This document shows positions 26,862 to 36,159 of a stretch of DNA of 64,000 nucleotides, piece by piece. The DNA comes from Asticcacaulis machinosus. GTDB taxonomy: Bacteria > Pseudomonadota > Alphaproteobacteria > Caulobacterales > Caulobacteraceae. The notes below the pieces were generated by a model. That model saw only the letters and a list, made by a program, of their open reading frames with translations, did not search any database and had not been told where the DNA came from. The stretch lies in the NCBI RefSeq assembly GCF_028550435.1, contig NZ_JAQQKV010000004.1:1-64000 (forward strand), in the 5' to 3' direction. Every line of letters starts with the position of its first letter. Position 1 is the first letter of the stretch. The position numbers and the translations under genes were made by a program.

Positions 26862-29573
26862 TTATTTAGCTATGGGCAGGGTAAAGATAAAGCTGGCGCC
26901 GGTGGGGGCATTGTCTTTTGGCGGGTTATTTTTGGCGTAGATCATGCCGCCGTGGGCCTCAACGATACCTTTGCAGATGGCAAGACCTAAGCCTGTGCCC
27001 GACCCGTCGCGATCCGTCGCAGGTTTGCCGGAGTGAAATTTGTCAAAGATACGCGTCTCATCGCCGGGTTTCAGCCCTTCGCCGTCATCGCTGATGCGCA
27101 CGCGCACCCGGTCGGCATCGGTCTCTAAAGTTATGGTGATCACGCCGTCTTCATTTGTATGAGCAATGGCGTTTTCGATCAGGTTGATCAGCACCTGTTC
27201 GATCAAAGCGCCGTCGATTTGCACCATCGGCAACTGACCGCTGACCGTGGTGCGGATCTGGCGCGCCCCCTTTTGTGGTTCGACGCGGGCGATTGCGGCC
27301 CCGGTGATTTCCTGGATGAGGTAGGGCTCAAGGTTTAGCCGCATCTGGCCCGATGTAATGGCGGCCATACGCAACAGATTGGTCACGAATTTCTGAAGCC
27401 GGGCCAGATGGCCCCACAGGGAGGTCAGTTCATCCACGGCTTCGCGCGGCAACCTTTTACGCATTTTGAGCAGGGATGACACCGATCCGTTCATAATGGT
27501 CAGCGGCGTTTTCAGATCATGCGACAAGGATGCCAGCAGGACATTGCGCAGTCTTTCGTTCTCAGACTCCACGCGCGACGTTTCGGCGTCCTGCGCCTGA
27601 CGGGCGCGCTGAAAGGCCCCGGCGATCAGGCTGGCGACCGTCTCGAACACCAGAAGATCTGCGCCTGTAAACTGGCGGTCAGGGGTGCGAGGGGTGATCG
27701 ACAGAACGCCCAGAGGGCTGTTTTCCGCCATGACCGGCAGATAAAGCGCGCTGGCGGACGGCATGGTGTCGGTGTTACGGCCGGCGATATGATGATTTTG
27801 CATCACCCACTGGCGGACTCCAACGTCTTTGGCTCCGGTTTCTTTGGCCTCGTCAAGCGGCGCACCGGCGATCTGGCGCTCTCCGGTCCACAGGCGGATA
27901 TCGGCATCAAAGGCCGGTTCCAGATGGCGCACGACCACTTCGGCCATATTATCTACACCGCGCACGGCGGACAACTGCCGCGACAGGTCGTATAGTAGGC
28001 GGGTCTCAGATTCGCCCTTGCGCGCCAGCCTGGCGTGGCGCGATAACTGTGCTGTCAGCGACCCGACAATCAGCGACGTCATCAGCATGACCACAAATGT
28101 TACCGCATAGCTGACGTCATCAAAGGTGAAGGTGTAGTAGGGCTTGATGAAAAACCAGTTGAAGGCCGCGACCGACAGAACCGAGGCCAAGACCGCCGGG
28201 CCGATGCTGAAACGCGCAGCGGTGATGACCACACCGATCAGGTACAGCATGATGAGAGTGTCAGGGTCGGTCAGGCTGCGAAACGGCAAACCCAAAAGCG
28301 TGCAGGCCGCAACGATAACTGCGGCCATGAGGTGGTGGCGGGGGCGGGCCGCCCAGATCTCCCAGCCGGTGGTGTCGTCGCGCGGGTTTGCTGACGTCTC
28401 GGAATCGGCATTAAGCGTAGTGATTTCAAGACCGGCGCCACGCTCAATCAGCTTTTGCGACAGGGACGCAGCCCCCGCAAGTCTGCGCCACCACGGCTGG
28501 TCGCTATGACCCAGCACCAGCCGGGTAAAACCGTTTTGACGGGCATGATTGAGGATGGCGGTGGCGGCACGGGCAGCATTCAGGCGCACAACCCGTCCGC
28601 CCAGTTTTTCAGCCAGCCTGAGATTATGCTCGACCCGCAAACGGGCCTTAGGCGACAGGGTTTCATGCCGGTCGGTGTGCAGGTAAAGCGCTGACCACGG
28701 CGCGCGAGTGCGGTCGGCCATACGCTTGGTGTGGCGGATCAGGCGCGACGACAGGGCGTCCGGCCCGACCAGCACGAGGATCTTATCACCGGTGGCGGCT
28801 TCATCGTGGCCTTGTGCCGCGTTCAACGCATCGTTCTGGGCGTCGACCCGCTCGGTCGTGCGGCGCAGGGCCAGTTCGCGCAGGCGACCGAGATTGCTCT
28901 TTTTGAAGAAATTCTCGGCGGCCCGGCGGTTGGCGCCTTCGGCCACATAGACCTTGCCGTCATGGAGCCGTTTGAGCAGATCATCGGGCGACAGGTCGAT
29001 CAGGGCAATCTCATCGGCGGCATCGAACGCCGCATCGGGCACGGTTTCCTTAACCCACACGCCGGTCAGGCGGGCGACCATATCATTGAGGCTTTCCAGA
29101 TGCTGAACATTGAGGGTCGTATAGACATCAATGCCGTGGTCGAGCAGTTCTTCGATGTCCTGCCAGCGCTTGGGGTGGCGGGAGCCTCCACCTTTATCTG
29201 AAACGGCATTGGTATGGGCATATTCATCGACCAGAATGAGGTCGGGGTGTTGGGCCAGCGCCGCATCAAGATCGAACTCGCGCACCCTGACGCCGCGATG
29301 ATCGATCTCCCGCAGCGGAAGGGTCGGTAACCCGTCGATCAGGGCCAAAGTCTCCGCCCGGCCATGATGCTCAGCCACGCCGATGACGACATTGCGGCCC
29401 TCACTATGGAGGCGGCGGGCCTCGGTCAGCATGGCGAAGGTCTTGCCGACACCTGCTGACGCGCCAAAGAAGATTTTCAACCGCCCCCGACGCTTACCGG
29501 ACGCGGATTCGCCCCCATCCGTGCGGATGAGGGCGAGGAGTTTGTCGGGGTCGGGTCGGGTATCAGCGTTCAC
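26862..29573 (-). CDS. kdpD: KdpD osmosensitive K+ sensor kinase
   Basis: The 903-residue protein has the KdpD N-terminal domain (RLKIFFGASAGVGKTFAML, a Walker A-like motif; LILVDEYAHTNA), a Usp-like domain (about 250-375), four closely spaced TM helices (about 400-500), a GAF-like domain (about 510-650), HisKA with LASLSHDLKTPLTIM and HATPase_c with GSGTGLGLAICKGIVEAHGG. It senses K+ limitation or turgor and phosphorylates KdpE. Its ATG directly follows the stop of kdpC. Confidence 0.95.
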   Translation of the reverse strand: MNADTRPDPDKLLALIRTDGGESASGKRRGRLKIFFGASAGVGKTFAMLTEARRLHSEGRNVVIGVAEHHGRAETLALIDGLPTLPLREIDHRGVRVREFDLDAALAQHPDLILVDEYAHTNAVSDKGGGSRHPKRWQDIEELLDHGIDVYTTLNVQHLESLNDMVARLTGVWVKETVPDAAFDAADEIALIDLSPDDLLKRLHDGKVYVAEGANRRAAENFFKKSNLGRLRELALRRTTERVDAQNDALNAAQGHDEAATGDKILVLVGPDALSSRLIRHTKRMADRTRAPWSALYLHTDRHETLSPKARLRVEHNLRLAEKLGGRVVRLNAARAATAILNHARQNGFTRLVLGHSDQPWWRRLAGAASLSQKLIERGAGLEITTLNADSETSANPRDDTTGWEIWAARPRHHLMAAVIVAACTLLGLPFRSLTDPDTLIMLYLIGVVITAARFSIGPAVLASVLSVAAFNWFFIKPYYTFTFDDVSYAVTFVVMLMTSLIVGSLTAQLSRHARLARKGESETRLLYDLSRQLSAVRGVDNMAEVVVRHLEPAFDADIRLWTGERQIAGAPLDEAKETGAKDVGVRQWVMQNHHIAGRNTDTMPSASALYLPVMAENSPLGVLSITPRTPDRQFTGADLLVFETVASLIAGAFQRARQAQDAETSRVESENERLRNVLLASLSHDLKTPLTIMNGSVSSLLKMRKRLPREAVDELTSLWGHLARLQKFVTNLLRMAAITSGQMRLNLEPYLIQEITGAAIARVEPQKGARQIRTTVSGQLPMVQIDGALIEQVLINLIENAIAHTNEDGVITITLETDADRVRVRISDDGEGLKPGDETRIFDKFHSGKPATDRDGSGTGLGLAICKGIVEAHGGMIYAKNNPPKDNAPTGASFIFTLPIAK

Positions 29574-30137
29574 TTAAAGCTTGCCATCCAGTCGGAGATT
29601 GACCTCTAACACATTGACGCGGGCTTCGCCGAAAATTCCAAGCGTGGGACCTTCGGTTGCGGCGTCAATGGCGGCGCGCACAGTGGCGGCGGGGACGGCG
29701 CGGGCGGCGGCGATACGGGCGACCTGAATCTCGGCCGATGCGGGGCTGATGTGCGGATCAAGGCCGGAACCGGACGCGGTGATGATATCGACCGGCACCG
29801 GCCCATCTATGCCAAGCGCTGTCTTGCGGGCGGCGGCGGCTTCATGGAGGGCCGGGTTGTTGACGCCGTAGTTAGAGCCGGACGAGGCCGCGGCATTATA
29901 GGGCGCCTCGGCCGTGGCCGACAGCCGGCCCCACAGATATTCAGGCTTGGTGAAGTTTTGCCCGATCAGGCGTGAACCCACCACGGTGTCACCATCCTTG
30001 ATCAGAGAGCCTTGCGCTTTGTCAGCAAAGGCAAGGCTTGTGATGCCGGTGACGGTAAGGGGATATACCCCGCCGAACAGAACGGTAAACACGCCAAGTG
30101 TCACTAAAGTCGGGCGAATGTGTGAAGTGAATGACAT
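29574..30137 (-). CDS. kdpC: K+-transporting ATPase subunit KdpC
   Basis: The ATG at 30137 has AAGGA before it and gives 187 residues, normal for KdpC; the frame extends 11 codons further upstream. One N-terminal TM helix (TLVTLGVFTVLFGGVYP) anchors a periplasmic domain with the family motifs GSRLIGQNF, YLWGRLSAT, SGSNYGVNNPAL and SGSGLDPHISP. It stabilises the KdpA-KdpB complex. It is separated from kdpB by a 182-base gap filled by palindromic repeats. Confidence 0.93.
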   Translation of the reverse strand: MSFTSHIRPTLVTLGVFTVLFGGVYPLTVTGITSLAFADKAQGSLIKDGDTVVGSRLIGQNFTKPEYLWGRLSATAEAPYNAAASSGSNYGVNNPALHEAAAARKTALGIDGPVPVDIITASGSGLDPHISPASAEIQVARIAAARAVPAATVRAAIDAATEGPTLGIFGEARVNVLEVNLRLDGKL

Positions 30138-30159
30138 GATAAATTCCTTGTTTTTATAG

Positions 30160-30308
30160 GCCCCCACCACCGCATCGCCTTCGCTGTGCTCAGTTGTGCG
30201 GTCCCCCTCCCCAGTAAACTGGGGAGGTATGATCGGCTATTTTCACTACCCCTCCCCAACATGTTGGGGAGGGGAACCGCCGCGATTTATCGCGGGGGTG
30301 GTGGGGGC
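30160..30308. repeat. Nested palindromic repeat block between kdpB and kdpC
   Basis: The block has near-complementary outer arms (GCCCCCACCACCGC at 30160-30173 and GCGGGGGTGGTGGGGGC at 30292-30308). Inside are two hairpins: CCTCCCCAGT/ACTGGGGAGG (30206-30227) and a perfect 26-bp palindrome at 30249-30274. Although inside an operon it leaves no T-run, so it need not terminate transcription; it may stabilise or process the mRNA and so tune KdpC, KdpD and KdpE amounts. Confidence 0.8.
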
Positions 30309-30319
30309 ACTTTCTTTCC

Positions 30320-32386
30320 TTAAACTAAACCGACAGCGGTCAGGCCAAGATCAATGATCTTGATACCGATGAACGGGGCGATGATCCCGCCCAAGCCGTA
30401 AATCAGGGCATGGCGCGTCAGCATGTTCGATGCGGATTCAGCCCGGTATTTGACGCCTTTGAGGGCCAGCGGGATGAGGGCGACGATGATCAGGGCGTTG
30501 AAAATTACAGCCGCCAAAATTGCACTTAACGGTGACGACAGGCCCATGACATTGAGCACGCCTAATGCCGGATAGGTGGTGGCAAAGGCCGCCGGGATAA
30601 TGGCGAAATACTTGGCCAGATCGTTCGAGATGCTGAAGGTCGTCAGCGCTCCGCGCGTCATCAAAAGCTGCTTGCCGATCTCGACAATCTCGATCAGCTT
30701 GGTCGGATCGCTGTCCAGATCGACCATATTGCCAGCTTCCTTGGCGGCCTGGGTGCCGGAATTCATGGCCACTGCCACGTCCGATTGCGCCAAAGCGGGG
30801 GCGTCATTGGTGCCGTCACCGACCATCGCCACCATCTCGCCACCCTCTTGCATCTTGCGAATATATTTCAGTTTCGTTTCCGGTGTGGCCTCGGCAATGA
30901 AATCGTCAACTCCGGCTTCACTGGCAATGGCAGCGGCGGTGAGGGGGTTGTCGCCGGTGATCATCACCGACTTGATGCCCATTTTTCGCAGTTCCGCCAG
31001 ACGGGTCTTGATATCCGGTTTGACGATATCCTTGAGGTAGATCACGCCCAGAACCTTGGGCCCTTCGGCGACCAGCAGCGGCGTGCCGCCCTTGCGGGCA
31101 ATGTCTTCGACGGCCGCATTCACACCGGACGGCACCTGTCCGCCTTTGAGGGCGACCAGTTTGGCGATGGCGTCACCCGCACCCTTCATGATGTGGCGCT
31201 CATTGATGATAACGCCCGACGCGCGGTGTTCCGCCGAAAACGGAATGAAGGTGGCCTCAATATCGGCGGCGGCGCGGACGGCAATATCAAATTGCGCACG
31301 GGCAAGTGTGACCACTGAGCGGCCTTCGGGGGTTTCATCGGCCAGTGACGAAAGCTCTGCGGCCTCGGCCAGTTGACGGGCCGTGACATTGGGGGCGGGG
31401 AGGAACTCGACCGCCTGACGGTTGCCAAACGTAATGGTGCCGGTCTTATCGAGCAGCAGGACGTTGATGTCGCCCGCCGCTTCGACCGCACGGCCGGAGC
31501 TTGCTATGACATTGGCCTTGATCAGGCGCTGCATCCCCGAAATGCCGATGGCTGACAACAGACCGCCGATAGTGGTGGGTATCAGGCACACCAGCAGCGC
31601 GATCAGGACAACGATCGAAATCACCGTACCTGAACCGGCCTTTTCGACGCTGAATAGCGAGAACGGCAACAGTGTTGCACAGGCCAGTAAAAACACCAGA
31701 GTGAGCGCCGCCAGCAGGATCGACAGGGCGATCTCATTGGGCGTTTTCTGACGCTTGGCCGATTCGACCAACCCGATCATTTTATCGAGGAAGCTCTCGC
31801 CCGGATCGGCTGTGACGCGCACGATGATCCAGTCTGACAGCACCCGCGTGCCACCGGTCACCGCATCACGATCGCCGCCGGATTCGCGGATAACGGGGGC
31901 GGATTCGCCGGTAATGGCGCTTTCATCGACCGAGGCAATGCCCTCAATGACCTGACCGTCGGCGGGGACGGCATCGCCCGCTTCGATGATGATCAGATCG
32001 CCTTTGCGAAGGGTGTTGGCGGCCACGACGGTCTGTCTCTTGGCCTTATCGAGCTTTTTGGCAGAGACATCGCGGCGGGCTTTTTTGAGACTGTCGGCCT
32101 GGGCCTTGCCCCGACCCTCAGCAATGGCTTCGGCAAAGTTGGCAAACAATACGGTGAACCACAGCCAGAAACAGATCAGGCCGACGAACCAGACCGGCTG
32201 GCCGCCACTGATGAGGGTGCCCGGATTGGCGAACATGACGCCCAGGATCGCGGTGGTGATGACCGACCCGACCCAGACCAGGAACATGACCGGGTTGCGG
32301 ATCTGATAGCGCGGATCAAGCCGCTTAAAAGCCGCCAGGACGGCCCCCATCATGTCGGGTTTATAGGTTTGAGATTGTGTAGTCAT
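30320..32386 (-). CDS. kdpB: K+-transporting P-type ATPase subunit KdpB
   Basis: The start at 32386 ([14 protein letters not shown]) gives 688 residues; the upstream extension of the frame is only translation of a repeat. Signatures are the actuator [11 protein letters not shown] (in TGES-type motif AITGESAPV), the phosphorylation site [13 protein letters not shown], the nucleotide-binding [10 protein letters not shown] region and [14 protein letters not shown]. It provides the ATP hydrolysis that drives KdpA. Confidence 0.95.
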   Translation of the reverse strand: MTTQSQTYKPDMMGAVLAAFKRLDPRYQIRNPVMFLVWVGSVITTAILGVMFANPGTLISGGQPVWFVGLICFWLWFTVLFANFAEAIAEGRGKAQADSLKKARRDVSAKKLDKAKRQTVVAANTLRKGDLIIIEAGDAVPADGQVIEGIASVDESAITGESAPVIRESGGDRDAVTGGTRVLSDWIIVRVTADPGESFLDKMIGLVESAKRQKTPNEIALSILLAALTLVFLLACATLLPFSLFSVEKAGSGTVISIVVLIALLVCLIPTTIGGLLSAIGISGMQRLIKANVIASSGRAVEAAGDINVLLLDKTGTITFGNRQAVEFLPAPNVTARQLAEAAELSSLADETPEGRSVVTLARAQFDIAVRAAADIEATFIPFSAEHRASGVIINERHIMKGAGDAIAKLVALKGGQVPSGVNAAVEDIARKGGTPLLVAEGPKVLGVIYLKDIVKPDIKTRLAELRKMGIKSVMITGDNPLTAAAIASEAGVDDFIAEATPETKLKYIRKMQEGGEMVAMVGDGTNDAPALAQSDVAVAMNSGTQAAKEAGNMVDLDSDPTKLIEIVEIGKQLLMTRGALTTFSISNDLAKYFAIIPAAFATTYPALGVLNVMGLSSPLSAILAAVIFNALIIVALIPLALKGVKYRAESASNMLTRHALIYGLGGIIAPFIGIKIIDLGLTAVGLV

Positions 32387-32395
32387 TGTGTTTTC

Positions 32396-32532
32396 TCTTT
32401 CCTCCTCCCCTGCATGGCGGGGGAGGTGTCGCAACTTGTTTGCGACGGAGGGGGCATTTTGTGGTCGGGTTGCCCCCTCCGTCAGCTTCGCGAAGCTCGC
32501 TGCCACCTCCCCCGTAGTTACAGGGGAGGAGA
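32396..32532. repeat. Mirrored repeat module pair between kdpA and kdpB
   Basis: Two copies of one module face each other: left, CTCCTCCCC-hairpin-GGGGGAGG-hairpin-GACGGAGGGGGCA (to 32456); right, its inverse starting TGCCCCCTCCGTC (32471-32483) and ending AGGGGAGGA. The 13-bp inner arms match perfectly, while the inner hairpins differ between copies (CGCAA...TTGCG on the left, CAGCTTCGCGAAGCTCGCTG on the right). It lies within the kdp operon. Confidence 0.8.
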
Positions 32533-32538
32533 GTGAAT

Positions 32539-34248
32539 TTAGCCTTTGATCATTATGAGATGTTCGATGACCGGCCCAAGGGCGAGTGCCGGGGCATAGG
32601 TCAGCACACCGACGAGGACGATGACCCCGATCAGGATGGCTACGAACAGAGGGGTATGGGTGGGCAAGGTTCCGGCGGAGGCGGGGACGGTCTGCTTAGC
32701 CGCCAGCGATCCGGCAATGGCCAGAACCGGCAGCAGGACAAAGAACCGGCCAAACAACATGCACAACCCAAGCAGTGAGTTATAGAACGGGTTGTTGGCA
32801 CCCAAGCCTGCAAAGGCCGAACCGTTATTATTCGCGGCAGACGTGAAGGCATAAAGCACCTCAGAAAAACCCTGCGCTCCAGGGTTATAAATGCCGGCCT
32901 GACCTAGTGGTGACAGTACCGCCACAGCGGTGCAGATCAGCACCAGAGCACACGGAAACAGCACGGCGATTGAGGCCATCTTGATCTCATAGCCGCCGAT
33001 CTTTTTGCCGAGATATTCAGGCGTGCGTCCGACCATAAGCCCGGCGATAAACACAGTCAGGATGACAAACACCAGCATGCCATAAAGCCCTGAACCCGCA
33101 CCGCCATAGATGACTTCGCCGAACTTCATCAGGATCATCGGGATCATGCCACCCAGCGGCGTAAAGCTGTCGTGCATGGCGTTAACCGAACCGTTGGACG
33201 CGGCGGTGGTGGCTGTCGCCCACAGGGCCGAATTGGCGATGCCAAAGCGGGTTTCCTTGCCTTCCATGTTTATGGCGCTATCCGCGCCCGCCGCAATCAG
33301 ATGAGGATTGCCCGATTGCTCAAGCGCGATACAGGCGACCGTCATCGGTACGAACACCAGCGTCATGGCCGCAAAGATCGCAACACCCTGACGCTTGTCG
33401 CCGACCATCTTGCCGAAGGTGAAACACAGCGCTGCCGGAAGGATCAGGATCGAGATCAGTTCGACAAAATTGCTGAACGGTGTTGGGTTCTCGAACGGGT
33501 GGGCAGAGTTGGTGTTGAAGAAACCGCCGCCGTTGGTGCCCAGCATCTTGATGGCTTCCTGTGAGGCCACCGGCCCCAGCGCCAGGGTTTGCTGGCCACC
33601 TTCAATCGTTTGAGCCGTGATATAGGCGCTAAAGGTTTGGATAACCCCCTGCGAGCCCAGAATGACCGCGACGATCAGCGCCAGCGGCAACAGGATGTAG
33701 AGATTGATCCGCACCAGATCGGTCCAGAAATTACCAAGCTTATCGGTGGATTGCCGCGATAAGCTGCGCATCAGAACCGCCAGCACGGCAATACCCACCG
33801 CCGCCGACACAAAGTTCTGCATCGTCAGGCCGACCATCTGGCTGAAATAGCTCAGGGTCATTTCGCCGCCATAGGACTGCCAGTTGGTATTGGTGACAAA
33901 ACTGACCGCGGTGTTAAACGCCAGATCAGGCGTCAGGCCGGGCAGGCCCTGCGGATTGAGCGGCAGGACGCCTTGGGCCAGCAGCAGCCCAAACAGCAGC
34001 AAAAAGCCGCCGAGCGAGAAAGCAATGACCGCGCCCGCATATTGTTTCCAGGTCATGTCCTCACTCGGACGTGACTGGCTGAGGTTTAAGAACGCGCGTT
34101 CAACAGGACCGAGCAGAAAGGACATAGTCGTCCGCTCGCCTGACAGGACGCGGGCGATATACCCGCCTAGCGGCACGGCCAGCGCCGTCAGCACACACAT
34201 ATAAAAGCCAAGCTGCAACCAGCCGCTTGGTGTGACACCGAGCATCAT
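32539..34248 (-). CDS. kdpA: K+-transporting ATPase subunit KdpA
   Basis: The ATG at 34248, which follows GGAGAA, gives 569 residues. It is a ten-helix membrane protein of the superfamily of K+ transporters, with selectivity-filter regions [19 protein letters not shown] and [14 protein letters not shown] plus [14 protein letters not shown] near the first. KdpA is the K+ channel-like subunit of the pump. It lies 90 bp after kdpF. Confidence 0.95.
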   Translation of the reverse strand: MMLGVTPSGWLQLGFYMCVLTALAVPLGGYIARVLSGERTTMSFLLGPVERAFLNLSQSRPSEDMTWKQYAGAVIAFSLGGFLLLFGLLLAQGVLPLNPQGLPGLTPDLAFNTAVSFVTNTNWQSYGGEMTLSYFSQMVGLTMQNFVSAAVGIAVLAVLMRSLSRQSTDKLGNFWTDLVRINLYILLPLALIVAVILGSQGVIQTFSAYITAQTIEGGQQTLALGPVASQEAIKMLGTNGGGFFNTNSAHPFENPTPFSNFVELISILILPAALCFTFGKMVGDKRQGVAIFAAMTLVFVPMTVACIALEQSGNPHLIAAGADSAINMEGKETRFGIANSALWATATTAASNGSVNAMHDSFTPLGGMIPMILMKFGEVIYGGAGSGLYGMLVFVILTVFIAGLMVGRTPEYLGKKIGGYEIKMASIAVLFPCALVLICTAVAVLSPLGQAGIYNPGAQGFSEVLYAFTSAANNNGSAFAGLGANNPFYNSLLGLCMLFGRFFVLLPVLAIAGSLAAKQTVPASAGTLPTHTPLFVAILIGVIVLVGVLTYAPALALGPVIEHLIMIKG

Positions 34249-34338
34249 GTCGGTTTCTCCGGATAAGCGCATTCCAAAAAGTGCCAAGAAAGTTTCAAGG
34301 CGGTTTTTGGATATAAATGCGCGTTAAAATAATTCTGT

Positions 34339-34431
34339 TTATGGGAAGAGTTCAGGCTTGATCAAAGCGACGATCAGATAGCCCGCCAAAGCGACGGTCA
34401 CTATGCCCGCAGCGATATAGAGCGCGATCAT
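34339..34431 (-). CDS. kdpF: KdpF small membrane subunit
   Basis: A 30-residue reading frame, MIALYIAAGIVTVALAGY followed by LIVALIKPELFP, matches KdpF: a single hydrophobic helix ending in a KPE-LF motif. It is too short for most ORF callers. Its ATG overlaps the TGA of a preceding 31-residue frame. KdpF stabilises the KdpABC complex in the membrane. Confidence 0.9.
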   Translation of the reverse strand: MIALYIAAGIVTVALAGYLIVALIKPELFP

Positions 34432-34523
34432 GATCCGCCCTCACGCAAAGCGTCGGCGAAACCGACAAAAGCCAGGCACAGGCCGAAAAAGCCTGCCCCG
34501 GCCAGACAATAGACGATGGCCAT
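34428..34523 (-). CDS. 31-residue hydrophobic protein upstream of kdpF
   Basis: The frame MAIVYCLAGAGFFGLCLAFV plus a short polar tail (GFADALREGGS) is preceded by GGAGGG eight bases before the ATG. It overlaps kdpF by ATGA, so it should be translationally coupled to it. One transmembrane helix is evident. Small frames in this place are seen ahead of kdpF in other alphaproteobacteria; their function is not known to me. Its ribosome site is inside the stem of a terminator-like hairpin. Confidence 0.65.
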   Translation of the reverse strand: MAIVYCLAGAGFFGLCLAFVGFADALREGGS

Positions 34524-34527
34524 ATAA

Positions 34528-34563
34528 AAAGCCCTCCGTTCACATTTAAGGTGGGAGGGCTTT
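34528..34563 (-). promoter_or_regulatory. Terminator-like hairpin that includes the first kdp ribosome site
   Basis: On the minus strand AAAGCCCTCC (34563-34554) pairs perfectly with GGAGGGCTTT (34537-34528), followed by the rest of a T-run (TTTTTAT) and at once the ATG at 34523. The 3' arm is also the GGAGGG ribosome site. Formed in the mRNA, it could end transcription or hide the start; either would limit kdp expression. No ligand or leader peptide is evident. Confidence 0.6.
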
Positions 34564-34571
34564 AGGCCGAT

Positions 34572-34613
34572 CGGCATATAGGCGGTGTATGATTGCACGT
34601 CGGCGGCATATAG
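34572..34613. promoter_or_regulatory. Direct repeat upstream of kdp, possible KdpE site
   Basis: CGGCATATAG occurs at 34572-34581 and again at 34604-34613, a 32-bp offset (about three helical turns) on one DNA face. OmpR-type regulators bind direct repeats, so this is a candidate KdpE operator. The binding site has not been proven and the offset is larger than the common 10-11 bp. Confidence 0.35.
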
Positions 34614-34878
34614 ATTTTATATAGGCCTTGGACGGTAAGCGTAATTTACAGGTTAAGTTGCCCGGTACATTTCCAGAGCGGTATCAACCTGGATGCCCAG
34701 ACACCTCTTTTGTCCGCTTTGAGGCGAATTACAACTAACGGCCCTTCTCACAATTCTATTTGCGCTCAGGGCGCCCCTGCGACTGAGCCGAGGGCCAGGC
34801 AGTTAATCAATTCTGCGCGGAAAATTTTTCAATTGTGCGATTTGGATAACGGTTTACTATCCGTTGGCAGGGGGCTTC
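34614..34878. other. Intergenic region upstream of kdp
   Basis: No gene is visible between the kdp promoter area and the disrupted small secreted ORF. The longer reading frame through this region on the plus strand also runs across the tRNA, so it is not real. Confidence 0.4.
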
Positions 34879-35115
34879 ATGCCAAGAAATGTATTGATTG
34901 TAGCGCTGGCTTTCTGAGCTATGGCTGGATTGACCGTGGCCCAGACTATGGTTCCGGCAAACCCGCCGACTGTTGCTTCGGCCGCCGCCGTGCAGGCAGC
35001 TACGCTTCCACCGCTTACCGACTTCGTTGGTACTCACGCCTATCAAGGCGGCGCCATGGAAATCGTTTCCGGCCTCTTCGACGAAACCTGGCCAGACGTC
35101 GATTCGTTGAATTAA
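34879..35115 (+). pseudogene. Small secreted protein with a stop codon in its signal peptide
   Basis: A strong ribosome site (AGGGGGC) precedes ATG 34879, which reads MPRNVLIVALAF, then TGA (34915-34917), and the same frame continues AMAGLTVAQTMVPANPP to a stop at 35113. The joined reading would be a normal signal peptide cut near VAQ and a mature part of about 55 residues ending DETWPDVDSLN. It is best explained as a nonsense mutation, although a restart at ATG 34921 could still give a 64-residue product without a signal. I do not recognise the mature part. Confidence 0.45.
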
Positions 35116-35125
35116 AAGGAAGAAG

Positions 35126-35201
<76 letters not shown>

Positions 35202-35333
35202 ACACTATTTTCAGACCGGCGTTTGGTATCCACCGGCAGCAGAGCGGCGGAAAATACGCATTTTCCTCTGGGATTCAAGCACAAAATCAGTCTATGACCC
35301 TTTTTATTGCGCAATCATGGGGAAAAGACCGAT

Positions 35334-35687
35334 ATGGCTCGCCGCGATCTTTCAGGTGCCGTTGAGTTTTCACGACTGGAGGCGTTTACCCTCAATGATG
35401 CGGTGGTGATTGAAGAGGTGCTTAATCTGTTTCAACAGCAGGCCCAGCTTTGGACGCCGCTGCTGGAGGTCAGCCACGAAGGCTGGCGCGATGCCGCCCA
35501 CACCATTAAGGGTGCGGCATCAGGCATCGGCGCCATGAAGCTGTCCGAACTGGCCCACGCGGCCGAGCATGGCGATGTCGAGGGGGCGCCGACCCGTCTG
35601 GAGCGCCTGAAAACCGGGCTGGATGAGGCGCTGATGGATGTGTCGGCCTATCTGCATGAATTGCAGCTTAAGTCGCTGAAAGGTTAG
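35334..35687 (+). CDS. Hpt domain protein
   Basis: The ATG at 35334 (MARRDLSGAVEF) gives 117 residues; an upstream ATG at 35307 is less likely. The helical bundle contains DAAHTIKGAASGIGA, the Hpt phospho-acceptor His in the HTIKGAA motif. It is a stand-alone phosphotransfer protein, a class common in Caulobacterales (compare ShpA), whose partners cannot be read from its position beside a tRNA and a ferredoxin. Confidence 0.82.
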   Translation: MARRDLSGAVEFSRLEAFTLNDAVVIEEVLNLFQQQAQLWTPLLEVSHEGWRDAAHTIKGAASGIGAMKLSELAHAAEHGDVEGAPTRLERLKTGLDEALMDVSAYLHELQLKSLKG

Positions 35688-35772
35688 TTTTAGTTGGATT
35701 TTGGGGCGGGACTGTCTTAAAGCGGGGCTAAATTCCCACGAAACCTAAAATATTGCGAACCCTGAAAATATC

Positions 35773-36096
35773 ATGAGCGAAGACCTTCATATTCTGTGCA
35801 CTGACCGTGACGGCGTGATCCATAACCTGCCGGCCATTGATGGCTGGCGGATCATGGAAATCATCCGCGACAACGGTTTGCCGATCAAGGCCGAGTGCGG
35901 CGGCGCGCTTGAGTGCGCCACCTGTCATGTTTATGTTGCACCGGAGTGGTTGGATAAGCTGGTCGAAAAGCGCGACGAAGAGGATGAAAAACTCGACGAA
36001 GCGTTTATGGTCAAGCGCAACTCGCGCCTGTCGTGCCAGATTTTGATGAGCGATGAGCTTAACGGCCTTGAAGTGACCTTGGCCCCTGAGGGCTAA
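35773..36096 (+). CDS. [2Fe-2S] ferredoxin
   Basis: A 107-residue adrenodoxin-type ferredoxin with cluster ligands Cys42, Cys48, Cys51 (ECGGALECATCHVYV) and Cys88 (RLSCQILM). The C42-x5-C-x2-C spacing is standard for the family that includes FdxB/ISC ferredoxin and P450 redox partners. No P450 or isc genes are adjacent, so its partner is unknown. Confidence 0.9.
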   Translation: MSEDLHILCTDRDGVIHNLPAIDGWRIMEIIRDNGLPIKAECGGALECATCHVYVAPEWLDKLVEKRDEEDEKLDEAFMVKRNSRLSCQILMSDELNGLEVTLAPEG

Positions 36097-36159
36097 GGGA
36101 CGGGGGCTGAGCCGCGGCCAAAGTTAAAGTTTTTGTGTGTAAATCAAGGGGGATGCCCG

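Noticed and set aside
32387-32506. N-terminal extension of KdpB
   Set aside because: The added residues are translated repeat sequence; the ATG at 32386 gives the normal KdpB N-terminus.
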